A stretch of DNA of 64,000 nucleotides from Leptonema illini DSM 21528 (GCF_000243335.1 NZ_JH597773.1:1199989-1263988), one strand, 5' to 3'; counted from the stretch's first letter, positions 49,937 through 58,750 are shown. A program made the numbers and translations. The notes: generated by a model not told the origin, from the sequence alone.

Positions 49937-52900
49937 TCAGTTGGACAAGCTTTCCTTATCCGCATACGTCAATTCCTGCGCAATTGCCTCTGCCTGCTTC
50001 AGAACGGTCTCCACAGCCAGCAGTTGTAGATCTGGCGGATAACCGAATTCTCGAAGCTTTCGCTTGATAATCACTTTGAGTTTTGCTTTGACGTTTTCTC
50101 GAATCGTCCAGTCGATTGAGGCGTTCTCTTTGACGGCCTGAAAGAGAACGGTGGCCAGTTCTCGCAGTTTCTCTTTTTGCATCAGCTCTCTTGCACTTTC
50201 GTTTTCGGCAACAGCGCAATAGAAGGCGTACTCGTGAGGGGTGAGGCCCAGTTCTTCAGGCTCTCTGTCTTTGCTCTGGATCTCTTTACCGAGCTCGATC
50301 AGTTGTTCAAGAAATTCCGCCGCGGTGATGACCTTACTGTGATACCGTTTGATGGAGGCTTCGAGCATCTCCATGAGTGTGCGACTCTGAATCAGGTTTC
50401 TTCTGGATCGCCCCTTAATCTCGTCATTGAGGAGCTTCTTTAGAACCTCGATGGCAAGGTTCCTGTGCTTCATATTTTTAACTTCAAGCAAGAACTCTTC
50501 AGAGAGAATAGAGATGTCAGGCTTCTTGATGCCGGCAGCGTCGAAAACGTCGATCACCTGTTCGCTCGTCAGCGCGCTGTCGATCACCTGCTTCATAACG
50601 GAATCCATTTCAGTCCTTGAGGTGCCGCTTCTGGAATCGAATTTGACCAATCGGGCCTTCACTGCCTGAAAGAAGGAGATTTCATCTTTTGCATCCATGG
50701 CCTGATCGTGGGGCAGGGCAATCGAGAAGGCTCTGGAAAGGGCCGTGACTTCTTTCACAAAGCGGTTCTTGCCGTCTTCCAGACCGAGGATGTGGTCTTC
50801 TGCGGCGAGGATGATGCCGAGCTTTTCCCTGATTTCGGAATCGAAGTAGTTTTCGTAGGGGAAGCCATAAAACATCTGGCTGACGATTTCCAGCTTTTCA
50901 AGCATGATGGAGACGGCCTCTTCCTGCGTTGCAGCCGGATCGCCGCGGCCTCCGCTTTCTGAGTAGAATCTCAATGCCTCTTTCAGGTCAGAAGCGATGC
51001 CGAGGTAGTCGACGATGAGGCCGCCTTCTTTATCCATGTAAACCCTGTTAACCCTTGCAATGGCCTGCATCAGATTATGCCCTTTCATGGGCTTATCGAT
51101 ATACAGCGTATTGAGGATGGGAGCATCGAAGCCGGTCAGCCACATATCCCGTACGATTACTATTTTGAGTTCATCGTCCGGATTCTTCACCCGGTCTGCC
51201 AGTTTGCGGCGTTGCTCTTTTGTCGTATGGTGTTTCGAGATGGTCGGCCCATCCGCGGAAGCGGCCGTCATCACCACCTTGATACTGCCTTTAGCGAGAT
51301 CATCATGATGCCAGTCAGGTCTGAGAGCGATGATTTCCTGATAGAGTTCGGCTGCAATGCGTCGCGACATTGCCACAACCATCGCCTTGCCTTCGGATGC
51401 AGCCTGTCTGTTTTCAAAATGGGTAACGATATCGGCGGCTACGCGGGCAATGCGTTCTTTCGCGCCGATCAGGGCTTCGAGCTGCGTCCATCGGGTTTTT
51501 GCTTTCTGAGATTCGCCGGCTTCATCCTCGCCGAGTTCTGCATCGAGCTCCTTGATGATCTTTCGACCCTCTTCACTGAGCTTGATTTTCGCAAGTCTGC
51601 TTTCGTAGTAGATGCGAACCGTAGCGCCGTCCTCTACGGCCTGTGCAATATCGTAGATATCAACGTAGTTACCGAACACCGCCGGCGTATTCACGTCGTC
51701 TCTTTCAATGGGAGTTCCCGTGAAGCCGAGGTAGGTTGCATTGGGAAGAGCATCCCGCATGTATTTCGCGAAGCCGTAGACGATCTTCTTACCGACAACA
51801 TTTCCGCCGGCGTCTTTTGCATCGACCGTCTTTGCCTTGAAGCCATACTGCGTTCGATGAGCTTCATCGGCGATGACGACAATATTCTCTCTTTCAGAAA
51901 GCCTCTCGTAGACGTTTCCTTCTTCGGGTTGAAATTTCTGGATCGTTGTGAAGATCACTCCGCCCGAAGCGACCTTTAAGAGCTCTTTCAGGTGGTTTCT
52001 ATCCGTGGCCTGTACAGGCTCCTGACGCAGGAGTTGACGCGACGCCGCGAAGGTATCGAAAAGTTGATCGTCCAGATCGTTGCGGTCTGTGATGACGAGG
52101 ATGGTCGGATTATTGAGTTTGAGCACGATCTTTCCGGCATAAAAGACCATCGACAGGGACTTGCCCGATCCCTGTGTATGCCATACGACGCCGGCCTTTC
52201 TATCACCCGGTTTCTGTTTCTTAACACCGGGCAGACCATAGCTCTCCGGCGGTTCTGCAGCATGAGCCGGCCACATTTCTTTGCCGATCACACCGGTGGC
52301 CCGCAGCGTAGATTCGACGGCTCGATTCACCGCATAATACTGGTGATAGGCGGCCAGCTTCTTGATGATCTCTGTCTGTGTAAGCCCTGTCTTCTCGTCG
52401 ATACGACTGGACTTTTCAAAGACGATGAAATGGCGTATCAGGTCAAGAAGGGTCTGTCGATTCAGCATCCCGTGAATCAGCGTATCGAGCTGTGGCGTTA
52501 ACCTCGACGCTTCGATAAGGCCGTCGGACGACTTCCAGGCCATGTATCGCGTGAATCCGGCTGAAATGGTCCCAGCTTTTGCTTCATGACCATCCGATAT
52601 GATCACGAAGCCGTTGTAGTTAAACAGGGAGGGGATGGACTCTTTATAGGTCTGAATCTGCTGAAAGGCCGATTTGATGTCTGTCTTTTCGCCGACCGGA
52701 TTCTTCAGTTCTATAACAACAAGAGGAATACCGTTCACAAAGAGGATCAGATCGGGGCGCTTGTTTGTATTGTTCTCGATGATCGTAAACTGGTTGATGA
52801 CCTTGAAATCGTTGTTCTCGGGGTTTTCAAAATCAATGAGCCTGACGTAATCGCCGCGTTCCGTGCCGTCGCGTTTTACCGTAACGTTCACGCCCTCGGT

Positions 52901-53203
52901 AAGCATGCGATGGAAGGCCTCGTTATTGACGATGAGCTCGGGCGAGCCGATTCTTTCGATCTGCTTGATGGCTACTTCTACTGTGTCCTCTGGAATATCT
53001 GCATTGATTCGCTGGACGGCCTCTCGCAGCGTTTGAGAGAGCAGGACGTCTTCAAAGCTATCTCGTCTCCAGCCCGGGGATTCTTCGGAATCGGGAGCAA
53101 TATCGGGGCCGTGAATATATTCGTAGCCCTGCCTCTGGAGCAGGTCAATGACCATAACTTCGATGGCATTTTCGTTGAGGTTGGAACTATGATTTTCAGA
53201 CAT
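49937..53203 (-). CDS. hsdR: Type I restriction enzyme, R (motor/nuclease) subunit
   Basis: 1088 aa from MSENHSSNLNEN. The N-terminal PD-(D/E)XK nuclease shows RPDLILFVNG and VVIELKNP. The SF2 motor shows VVWHTQGSGKSLSM (Walker A), IADEAHRTQYG (DEAH box), YLGFTGTPIERDD and later QAIARVNRVY. A helical C-terminal part binds the methylase. HsdR translocates DNA and cuts unmethylated sites. The frame opens at 53215, but the internal Met at 53203 has GGAAG upstream and matches the start of the hsdR-like scar at 55374. It overlaps a decayed gene tail upstream. With hsdS disrupted, restriction activity is doubtful unless another S subunit exists. Confidence 0.96.
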   Translation of the reverse strand: MSENHSSNLNENAIEVMVIDLLQRQGYEYIHGPDIAPDSEESPGWRRDSFEDVLLSQTLREAVQRINADIPEDTVEVAIKQIERIGSPELIVNNEAFHRMLTEGVNVTVKRDGTERGDYVRLIDFENPENNDFKVINQFTIIENNTNKRPDLILFVNGIPLVVIELKNPVGEKTDIKSAFQQIQTYKESIPSLFNYNGFVIISDGHEAKAGTISAGFTRYMAWKSSDGLIEASRLTPQLDTLIHGMLNRQTLLDLIRHFIVFEKSSRIDEKTGLTQTEIIKKLAAYHQYYAVNRAVESTLRATGVIGKEMWPAHAAEPPESYGLPGVKKQKPGDRKAGVVWHTQGSGKSLSMVFYAGKIVLKLNNPTILVITDRNDLDDQLFDTFAASRQLLRQEPVQATDRNHLKELLKVASGGVIFTTIQKFQPEEGNVYERLSERENIVVIADEAHRTQYGFKAKTVDAKDAGGNVVGKKIVYGFAKYMRDALPNATYLGFTGTPIERDDVNTPAVFGNYVDIYDIAQAVEDGATVRIYYESRLAKIKLSEEGRKIIKELDAELGEDEAGESQKAKTRWTQLEALIGAKERIARVAADIVTHFENRQAASEGKAMVVAMSRRIAAELYQEIIALRPDWHHDDLAKGSIKVVMTAASADGPTISKHHTTKEQRRKLADRVKNPDDELKIVIVRDMWLTGFDAPILNTLYIDKPMKGHNLMQAIARVNRVYMDKEGGLIVDYLGIASDLKEALRFYSESGGRGDPAATQEEAVSIMLEKLEIVSQMFYGFPYENYFDSEIREKLGIILAAEDHILGLEDGKNRFVKEVTALSRAFSIALPHDQAMDAKDEISFFQAVKARLVKFDSRSGTSRTEMDSVMKQVIDSALTSEQVIDVFDAAGIKKPDISILSEEFLLEVKNMKHRNLAIEVLKKLLNDEIKGRSRRNLIQSRTLMEMLEASIKRYHSKVITAAEFLEQLIELGKEIQSKDREPEELGLTPHEYAFYCAVAENESARELMQKEKLRELATVLFQAVKENASIDWTIRENVKAKLKVIIKRKLREFGYPPDLQLLAVETVLKQAEAIAQELTYADKESLSN
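53126..53182. repeat. hsdR 5'-end direct repeat, copy A
   Basis: 57 bp near the start of hsdR that recurs at 55312-55368 with about 82% identity (10 mismatches counted by eye). Both encode an N-L/V-N-x-N-x-x-E-V-x-x-I-D-L-L-Q segment. Confidence 0.8.
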
Positions 53204-53621
53204 TGCCGCTTCCATACGCCTGTTGAGGATGGTTCTTAATTGTCGGGTATTTCAGTTGAAGTCTTTCAGTAGCCACCATTTCAGTGAGGTACTGATCCTG
53301 TAATGCCTTTGAATCGCGGTTTAATAATCGGCTGAGTTCGTTGAGCGTGAGCCACATGTTCTGACAAAGGATTACAATTAGGGCCTCCATTCGTTCTTTG
53401 CTCATCTTACCGGGCATCTTTTGATAACCTCATTCAGCCAGCTTTGAGTGGAGAATTCTTTCCAAATCTGGGGAGCTCTTTTCTAAATCCGGGGAGTTCT
53501 CGTCCAAATCTGGGGAGTTATCGGTTTCTTGAGAGAATGATTGGGGCGATAGCTTGACGACCACAAATTCCGAGATGGCTGTGACCGATTGCGAATCATG
53601 GCTTGTTCTGGCTTGCATCAT
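53196..53621 (-). pseudogene. C-terminal remnant of an AlbA_2/RecG-like ATP-binding protein, split by a stop
   Basis: Two short frames in register, separated only by TGA at 53430-53432 and four codons. The first has heptad repeats NSPDLDE-NSPDLEK-SSPDLER, typical of the linker in Schlafen AlbA_2/RecG-like regulators. The second is the closing winged-helix domain (LCQNMWLTLNELSRLLNRDS, YLTEMVATERLQLKYP, NHPQQAY). Only the last 140 or so residues of a 450-550-aa protein remain. The N-terminal AlbA_2 and ATPase parts are missing. Its 3' end overlaps the hsdR start by 8-20 bp. Confidence 0.7.
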
Positions 53622-53637
53622 GGTGAATAGGGATGGC

Positions 53638-54129
53638 TTACTGAATTAGACCGTGGTTCCGGGCAACCGTATCGTTGATGACCATGATGGAATCAATCAG
53701 AAGAGTCTTTTTGATTTTGCTGAGACTTAAGCCTATCGCCTCGTTTACTGGCGGTAACCATTCCCTTTGGAATCCATTGATGATGTAATAGCACTTTATC
53801 TTCAGATTCGAGGTAGGTTCCGCTATGATGAGATTAGCGGGGATTTGTTTATTCTTGTATGGTCGTTGTGTCTGCAAGCCCAGATAAATCAGGATTGAAT
53901 TCAAGAATTTATCGTAGGCCTCGGCTACTCTGGCCGAAAAATCCTCTTTGCTGCCAGGCTGAGGAAACGACGATTTCGCTTCGATAAAGACGATGCTATC
54001 GTCGATGCGAACAATGGCCTCACATATCTTTATTCCTTCACCGAGCTCTTTGTGCACAGGCGAATGCTCAATACGAAAGCAGTCCGCATCGGGAAAGGAG
54101 AATTGCATTTTCGAATCTTCGAAGTTCAT
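53638..54129 (-). CDS. ExK nuclease-like partner of the AAA ATPase
   Basis: 163 aa, family not recognised. The first third carries ICEAIVRIDDSIVFIEAKSSFP: acidic residues D43/D44 six positions before E50-A-K52, the strand arrangement of a PD-(D/E)XK nuclease core. A mixed alpha/beta remainder follows (KIKCYYIINGFQREW). Its ATG overlaps the stop of the ATPase gene (ATGA, 54126-54129), so the two are made together. I infer an ATPase-sensor plus nuclease-effector pair, as in several defence systems; this pair is not one I can name. Confidence 0.6.
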   Translation of the reverse strand: MNFEDSKMQFSFPDADCFRIEHSPVHKELGEGIKICEAIVRIDDSIVFIEAKSSFPQPGSKEDFSARVAEAYDKFLNSILIYLGLQTQRPYKNKQIPANLIIAEPTSNLKIKCYYIINGFQREWLPPVNEAIGLSLSKIKKTLLIDSIMVINDTVARNHGLIQ

Positions 54130-55136
54130 TGAAAGGATAACTCCACTTCTTCTTCGTAGAGCCGGATGGACTCCTGAACGATAGGATTTTCGGGCAATCC
54201 GTGCATCAAATCTTCATATCGAACGCCATCTGTTTTGTGAAAAGAAAGAAGAGGTACGCTGGCTTTATGCTTCTTTGCAAGCAACATAAGCTTCTTGAGA
54301 ACAAAATAGGAATGCGTAGCAATGAAAAACTGGATCCCCGTATTCGATAGGAGATAAACGATATCCATGAACTTCGTCAATGCCTCAGGATGAAGAGCTG
54401 ATTCGGGTTCATCGATGAAGACGATGGAAGAAGGCGTAAGATATCGATTCCCGAGTAATGTATCGAGAATGGAGACTTTCTTGATTCCCTCGGCCACGGC
54501 TTGAATCGGGTATTTCAAGTTCGCCTGTTTGTAAATCCATTCATTGCTTTCAAGGCTTACCCTGCCGTTTATAATGTCTGCAAGAAGCCTGCGAGACTCT
54601 GCGAATTCCGTATAGTTCTTCCCCTGCTGCGTGGCTATTTCCAAAGCACGAACAAGATCAAGATATGTATCGTCAAAGCCAAAAACTTGATCCACCTCTC
54701 GGCTTTTTTTTATGATCTTGAATAAGGATAGCACTTCTTTCGCGGGCAGAAAGATGGAGTTGGTTTGCGTCGGTTGAAAAGTGGAAGATACATTACTGAT
54801 CTGCTTTTCTGTCGACGCGCCGAATTGGACCTTAAGCTCATGAGCGTCGTGATCATCCATTCGGATTTCTGTTCCGTTCGAGCCTTTTTTTATAAGATCG
54901 CTTAATTTAGGAACCTGAAAGGTCCAGTAGAGCTTTTCCGATATGTTTGTATCTATTCTGGTCTGACTATCGCCGCGGCCGGTCAGTTCGATGGATTTGA
55001 CCAGGGCATAGAGTATCTTCAGTAGATATGTCTTACCGCTGGCATTATTCCCGATGACCAGGTTGATTCCAGAGAGGTTCTCCCAGAGAATGGAGTCCAT
55101 CGGACCAAAATCCTTGATTTGAACTTTGCTTAACAT
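54126..55136 (-). CDS. AAA15/OLD-like ATPase
   Basis: 336 aa, ABC-type ATPase of the AAA15 group. Walker A is VIGNNASGKTYLL (residues 28-39), a signature-like VAEGIKKVSIL lies near 214-224, Walker B is SSIVFIDEPESALHPE near 237-251 and the switch is FIATHSYF near 271-278. Relatives act as sensors in defence pairs (OLD, Gabija, PARIS, Septu). Here the downstream partner is a 163-aa ExK protein, not a TOPRIM or UvrD-like protein. It starts inside a 36-codon frame (7-bp overlap) with AGGA upstream, and sits between hsdS/TIR and hsdR. Confidence 0.88.
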   Translation of the reverse strand: MLSKVQIKDFGPMDSILWENLSGINLVIGNNASGKTYLLKILYALVKSIELTGRGDSQTRIDTNISEKLYWTFQVPKLSDLIKKGSNGTEIRMDDHDAHELKVQFGASTEKQISNVSSTFQPTQTNSIFLPAKEVLSLFKIIKKSREVDQVFGFDDTYLDLVRALEIATQQGKNYTEFAESRRLLADIINGRVSLESNEWIYKQANLKYPIQAVAEGIKKVSILDTLLGNRYLTPSSIVFIDEPESALHPEALTKFMDIVYLLSNTGIQFFIATHSYFVLKKLMLLAKKHKASVPLLSFHKTDGVRYEDLMHGLPENPIVQESIRLYEEEVELSFQ

Positions 55137-55240
55137 TTTGCATCCTGCAATTCTACAAGAGTCGATTTCGCATCCCCTGTAAACAATAATTCGCGCGAAT
55201 CTATAGAGGGTAACGGAAAGGGAGTCTGCTCGCTCATCAT
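55130..55240 (-). CDS. 36-aa coupling ORF
   Basis: Begins ATGATGAGC, overlapping the stop of the preceding scar frame, and ends TAA inside the ATPase start region. Residues such as PFPLPSIDSRELLF and STLVELQDAKC match no family known to me. It may only pass ribosomes to the ATPase gene, or be a gene-end remnant. Confidence 0.4.
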   Translation of the reverse strand: MMSEQTPFPLPSIDSRELLFTGDAKSTLVELQDAKC

Positions 55241-55374
55241 ACCTTCACCCTCACTTCGCCCGACATCAGCTTCGGGCAGAGGGCACCGCAGAGTTTTCGC
55301 ATAGAGTCATTGCCCTCCTTTTGAAGCAGGTCAATGATCGTAACTTCGACGGGATTTCCGTTGACGTTGCTCAT
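55237..55374 (-). pseudogene. Chimeric hsdR-5'/hsdS-3' scar ORF
   Basis: A 45-codon frame. The first half (MSNVNGNPVEVTIIDLLQKEG) mirrors the start of HsdR (NLNENAIEVMVIDLLQRQG). The second half ends CPKLMSGEVRVKV, the same C-terminus as HsdS (LPKLMSGEVRVKV). It is thus a fusion of the beginning of one type I gene and the end of another, left by recombination. Its ATG overlaps the stop of the TIR gene (ATGA) and its stop overlaps the next ATG, so it still links translation. Confidence 0.75.
55312..55368. repeat. hsdR 5'-end direct repeat, copy B
   Basis: Second copy of the 57-bp segment at 53126-53182, forming the front of the chimeric scar ORF. Confidence 0.8.
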
Positions 55375-56117
55375 AGATTCCAACTGTACCAAGGCTTCGT
55401 CTCCACAATTTTCCCGTCCTTCAATTCATACTTCTTCCCCGTCAGTTCTCGTAAATAGTGGACTAACCCCGGGCCGTATTCCCTCACTTTTTTGCCGGAA
55501 AACCCAAAAGAATCGATTATCTGTGGATTATCATTGAAAGCAGAAATCAATCTTCTAAGGGCCCAGTCTGGCATTGTTGTTAATGCCGGTAACAGCTGCG
55601 CCAGCCTGTTACCGGCATTAAAGCTTCTACAGTTTTCCATTTTCTGGATGAAGCAGTTGAGCATTTTCTGCTCTTTCATCAACGCCGATAGTACGTCGAC
55701 GGAATTACTCTTGGACGGAGGCAATGCTTGGTATTTTCCGATAAATCCATAGGGATCAGTGCCAAGGCGAATGGAAACAATGGGCACCTTTCGTCCAAGG
55801 GCAAAGCCGATCTCTTGATCCGTCCATCTACTTTCGTGAAATCCATCCGTCATCAACGCAACCAGAGCATCCATCGATGAGAGCGCAAACTCTATTTCGC
55901 TCTGCCATTCCAGCGCGGGCTCGATACTCGTATGCGCAACAAAGCCCGCTACTCCAAAGTCCTTGAAGTCTGTCTTCAACTTCTCTGCAAGTTCCTTGTC
56001 CTTTGCAAGATGTGTTATGAAGATCCTGAACTTCGAGTCTCCCCAGATTCGCTGAATCGCATCAGCCGGAACCTGATGCTCTGTGGTGAAGGTGGTATCA
56101 GGGTTCTTCTTGCTCAT
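55371..56117 (-). CDS. TIR-domain protein inside the type I R-M operon
   Basis: 248 aa. Residues about 28-120 form a TIR domain: KFRIFITHLAKDKELAEKL (strand A), FGVAGFVAHTSIEPALEW, the catalytic-type Glu74 in WQSEIEFAL, DALVALMTDGFHESRWTDQE and the final VPIVSIRLG. Bacterial TIRs of this type cleave NAD+ or make signalling nucleotides during phage attack. The C-terminal 120 residues are helical and unassigned; no Sir2, Argonaute or STING domain is attached. Its ATG overlaps the hsdS stop (ATGA), and the codons for the HsdS tail VRVKV supply GGTGAAGG as its Shine-Dalgarno site. Confidence 0.85.
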   Translation of the reverse strand: MSKKNPDTTFTTEHQVPADAIQRIWGDSKFRIFITHLAKDKELAEKLKTDFKDFGVAGFVAHTSIEPALEWQSEIEFALSSMDALVALMTDGFHESRWTDQEIGFALGRKVPIVSIRLGTDPYGFIGKYQALPPSKSNSVDVLSALMKEQKMLNCFIQKMENCRSFNAGNRLAQLLPALTTMPDWALRRLISAFNDNPQIIDSFGFSGKKVREYGPGLVHYLRELTGKKYELKDGKIVETKPWYSWNL

Positions 56118-56317
56118 ACCTTCACCCTGACTTCACCGGACATCAGCTTAGGCAACAACGTGTCCCTGAGTTTTTCGAGGGTCAGGATTTGCTTGGCATT
56201 TGCATTTAATTTGGGTACTATCGACTCTGAAATCTCGTTGAACTTTTGAATCATAGCGGCCGATGGCAATTCCATACGGTAAATTTTTAGATGCTCAACG
56301 TTCACTCTTTGGCGACC

Positions 56318-56326
56318 GCTGGAACC
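56318..56326. repeat. IS256 target-site duplication, left copy
   Basis: GCTGGAACC, identical to 57705-57713; 9 bp, within the 8-9 bp normal for IS256. Confidence 0.9.
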
Positions 56327-57704
56327 GATTATGTCCCGAATTTAGTTAGAGTTTGAAAAGGCGGAACCCTGGCCCAAAGTGGGCCGAACACCACATTCCC
56401 TTACGGAGGGTTCCAGATGAAGAAGAACGAACGGGCAGAAACCAGTCAAACACAAAGCCTTACGGCCGAAGGTTTTCGGGATTATATTCGAACCAGCCTC
56501 GATGCTCGAGTGCGCGAATTTGCACTCGGTTACGTAGGAGCTTTGATTCTCGAAGAAATCGAAACGTTATGCGGCAAGACAGGGGAGCATAAGAGAGGCC
56601 GTGGTCTTGCCCATCGAGGCGGCAGCCAGCGTGGTTCCATTGTGCTCGATGGTGAAAGGGTGGCCATCCAGAGGCCCAGAGCTCGAAGCAATGGCAAGGA
56701 AGTGAAGCTGGAGCGATATGAGATCCTTCAGGATCGCTCTGATCTTCGCGAGCATGTTGAGCGCCTGATGCTGGCAGGCATCAGCACCCGGAACTATGAA
56801 AAGACGCTGAGAAAGACAGAAGCCTCTCTCGGCCTTTCGCGGAGTGCGGTTTCGCGGGAGTTTGTGAAGTCCAGCCGTGGGTCGCTCAATCATTTGAATT
56901 CACGCAGGTTTCCTGATCAGACATTCTGGTGTATTGTTCTTGATGGCATCGTATTCGGCGGCTCTGTCGTAATCGTTGCTCTCGGGGTCGATACGGCCGG
57001 AAACAAGCATTTTCTGGGCATTTCTGAGGGGTCTACAGAGAATGCTGATAGCGCACTCAGTGTCCTTCAATCAATCGAGAGCCGTGATATCCGCTTCACA
57101 GATCGTGTGCTTGTCGTCATGGATGGATCAAAGGCTCTTGAAAAAGCGGCCAGAGAGTTCTTCGGTAGCAGAGCTGAAATTCAACTCTGCTACTTGCATA
57201 AACAGAGAAATGTCCTTGCAAAACTCCCACGGAAGTATCATGCAGAATTCTGCAAGAGATACAAGCAGGCATTCAGCGCGAACAGTTACGAAGATGTCGC
57301 AAGCGAGATGCGGTCCGTGCTATCATGGCTCGAATCCATCAGCTACAGTGCCTCCCAGAGCCTTCAGGAGGGCTTAGAGACGCTGTTAACGCTGCATCGC
57401 ATCAATATGCCGCCGAAGTTGAGAACATCCTTCTACACAACCAATCTGATCGATTCGGCATTTTCGAATCCCAGGTCTCAGCTTAACCGGGTTAAACGGT
57501 CAAGGCCGCAGACAGACCAGGTGCTCCGATGGGTCGGTAGTCTCCTGCTATCACAGGAGGAACAATTCCGTAAGGTGCGGTCATACACTCATATCCATGA
57601 GTTCTTAAACACCTTCCTGGATAAAAAGATTGACGAGCGGATCTCGGCATAGGATGCATTCAGTGGGTCCCGCCTCAAAGTCTAACTATCACTGGGACAT
57701 AGTC
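56327..57704. mobile_element. IS256-family insertion sequence in hsdS
   Basis: 1378 bp. Terminal inverted repeats begin GATTATGTCCC on the left and GACTATGTCCC on the right (complement), with further matched blocks TAGTTAGAGTTTGA/TAGTTAGACTTTGA and GGCGGAACCC/GGCGGGACCC. It carries one transposase gene on the plus strand, opposite to hsdS. Intact flanking 9-bp duplications and good repeats indicate recent arrival. Confidence 0.92.
56417..57652 (+). CDS. IS256-family transposase
   Basis: 411 aa, mutator type. Seen are CIVLDGIVFGGSVVIVALGVD with the first catalytic Asp (in pieces), VLVVMDGSKALEKAAREFFG with the second, and IQLCYLHKQRNVLAKLP, the C-x2-H signature. The third catalytic position, normally Glu in NxIES, reads TTNLIDSAFS, so Asp replaces Glu; activity is uncertain. 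GGAGGG lies before the ATG. Confidence 0.93.
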   Translation: MKKNERAETSQTQSLTAEGFRDYIRTSLDARVREFALGYVGALILEEIETLCGKTGEHKRGRGLAHRGGSQRGSIVLDGERVAIQRPRARSNGKEVKLERYEILQDRSDLREHVERLMLAGISTRNYEKTLRKTEASLGLSRSAVSREFVKSSRGSLNHLNSRRFPDQTFWCIVLDGIVFGGSVVIVALGVDTAGNKHFLGISEGSTENADSALSVLQSIESRDIRFTDRVLVVMDGSKALEKAAREFFGSRAEIQLCYLHKQRNVLAKLPRKYHAEFCKRYKQAFSANSYEDVASEMRSVLSWLESISYSASQSLQEGLETLLTLHRINMPPKLRTSFYTTNLIDSAFSNPRSQLNRVKRSRPQTDQVLRWVGSLLLSQEEQFRKVRSYTHIHEFLNTFLDKKIDERISA

Positions 57705-57713
57705 GCTGGAACC
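57705..57713. repeat. IS256 target-site duplication, right copy
   Basis: GCTGGAACC, matching 56318-56326. In hsdS it encodes part of the conserved Gly-Ser-Ser. Confidence 0.9.
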
Positions 57714-58750
57714 TTCTAAACAACCTTCAGCGTAATCTTTAAAATCATCGGTCCTAGCTAACACATATGCAAAGAAGGGATGGAGCCCCAGTTTGGGTCG
57801 CATCACAATAAATTCGGTTGAGCCCCAAGCTACTTGGTCTTCATCTAAAAACGTAACAAATGCTGCCTTTCCATTTTCCAAGCAGGGTGTAATGCGAGCA
57901 AGCAATGTATCGCCGTTGATGAACTTTGTACCAGACGAAAATTCTCGGTCATACCAATCACGAGGATTGAATGTGTTATTACTGAGAGCAGACATTTCTA
58001 AATATGGAGCGGCAGAACCTTTAGGCAATTTTCTATTTGGATTGAATTCAATGAGGTCAGCAATGGTCCCCTCCTCCCAGCTCTCATCGGCCTCTTCCAC
58101 GAACCACTGCCGGAACAGCGTCTCTGCCATAGCCTCCAGCGTCTTATTCTGCCGGTGCAGCAGATCGATCTTATCATCGAGGCTGGAAAGAACGGAGGCA
58201 ATGGCCTTCTGCTCGGGAAGAGGGGGGAGGAGGATGGGGAGGTCTCTTTGTGCAGTAATCCCAACATAAGCTCTCGTCGAGCCACTGTCGCCGTGATTGA
58301 GTAATGTATCTTGAAATACTGGCGAATCAAAAAAATATTTAAGAAAGTGATTGTTAAGCTTGTTGGTATTCTTCACCCTATAATAAGTAACCTGTGGTGT
58401 TAGCATAATGTAGGGCATTTTGATTTCTGTTACGATAGCTGTCCTACCTAAAGAAGCTTTGTGAGTGAGGAGGACATCACCCTCTATTGAAAATCCTTTG
58501 TCCAGAGAATCGGCTAATCGTTTATCTATGAACTTGCAGTTCACTAAGTCTATTTTTCCATCATTGATATCCGTGGCCATAATGAATGGCACACCTTCGT
58601 TTTTGAAATCAGTGCCTTTAGGATGCTTTTCCCCATGATTGCCATCAAGTGGTTTTTCAAGGATATTCGTAGCTATCAATTCCCCAACTGAGCAAAGAAC
58701 CCATTCTTTGGGTATAAGGCCAATTTCTGATTCAACCCTTTCACTCATCC

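Larger units (their letters stand above)
56114..58748 (-). pseudogene. hsdS: Type I specificity subunit gene, split by an IS256 element
   Basis: The front part (58748 to 57705) carries target-recognition domain 1, the central repeat with PLPEQKAIASVLSSLDDKIDLL and LFRQWFV, and most of domain 2, ending AEGCLEGSS. The frame then runs nine codons into the IS and stops at 57675. The rest resumes beyond the IS as GSSGRQRVNVEHL, then KFNEISESIVPKLNANAKQI and LLPKLMSGEVRVKV, ending at 56114. Removing the IS plus one target repeat gives 1248 bp, 415 codons plus stop, in frame, with the family motif GSSGRQRV restored. The insertion is therefore recent. HsdS sets target specificity; a truncated form may still give half-recognition. 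Confidence 0.92.

Noticed and set aside
53440-53520. Tandem repeat resembling a CRISPR or minisatellite
   Set aside because: The repeats encode NSPDLxx heptads of a known protein linker.
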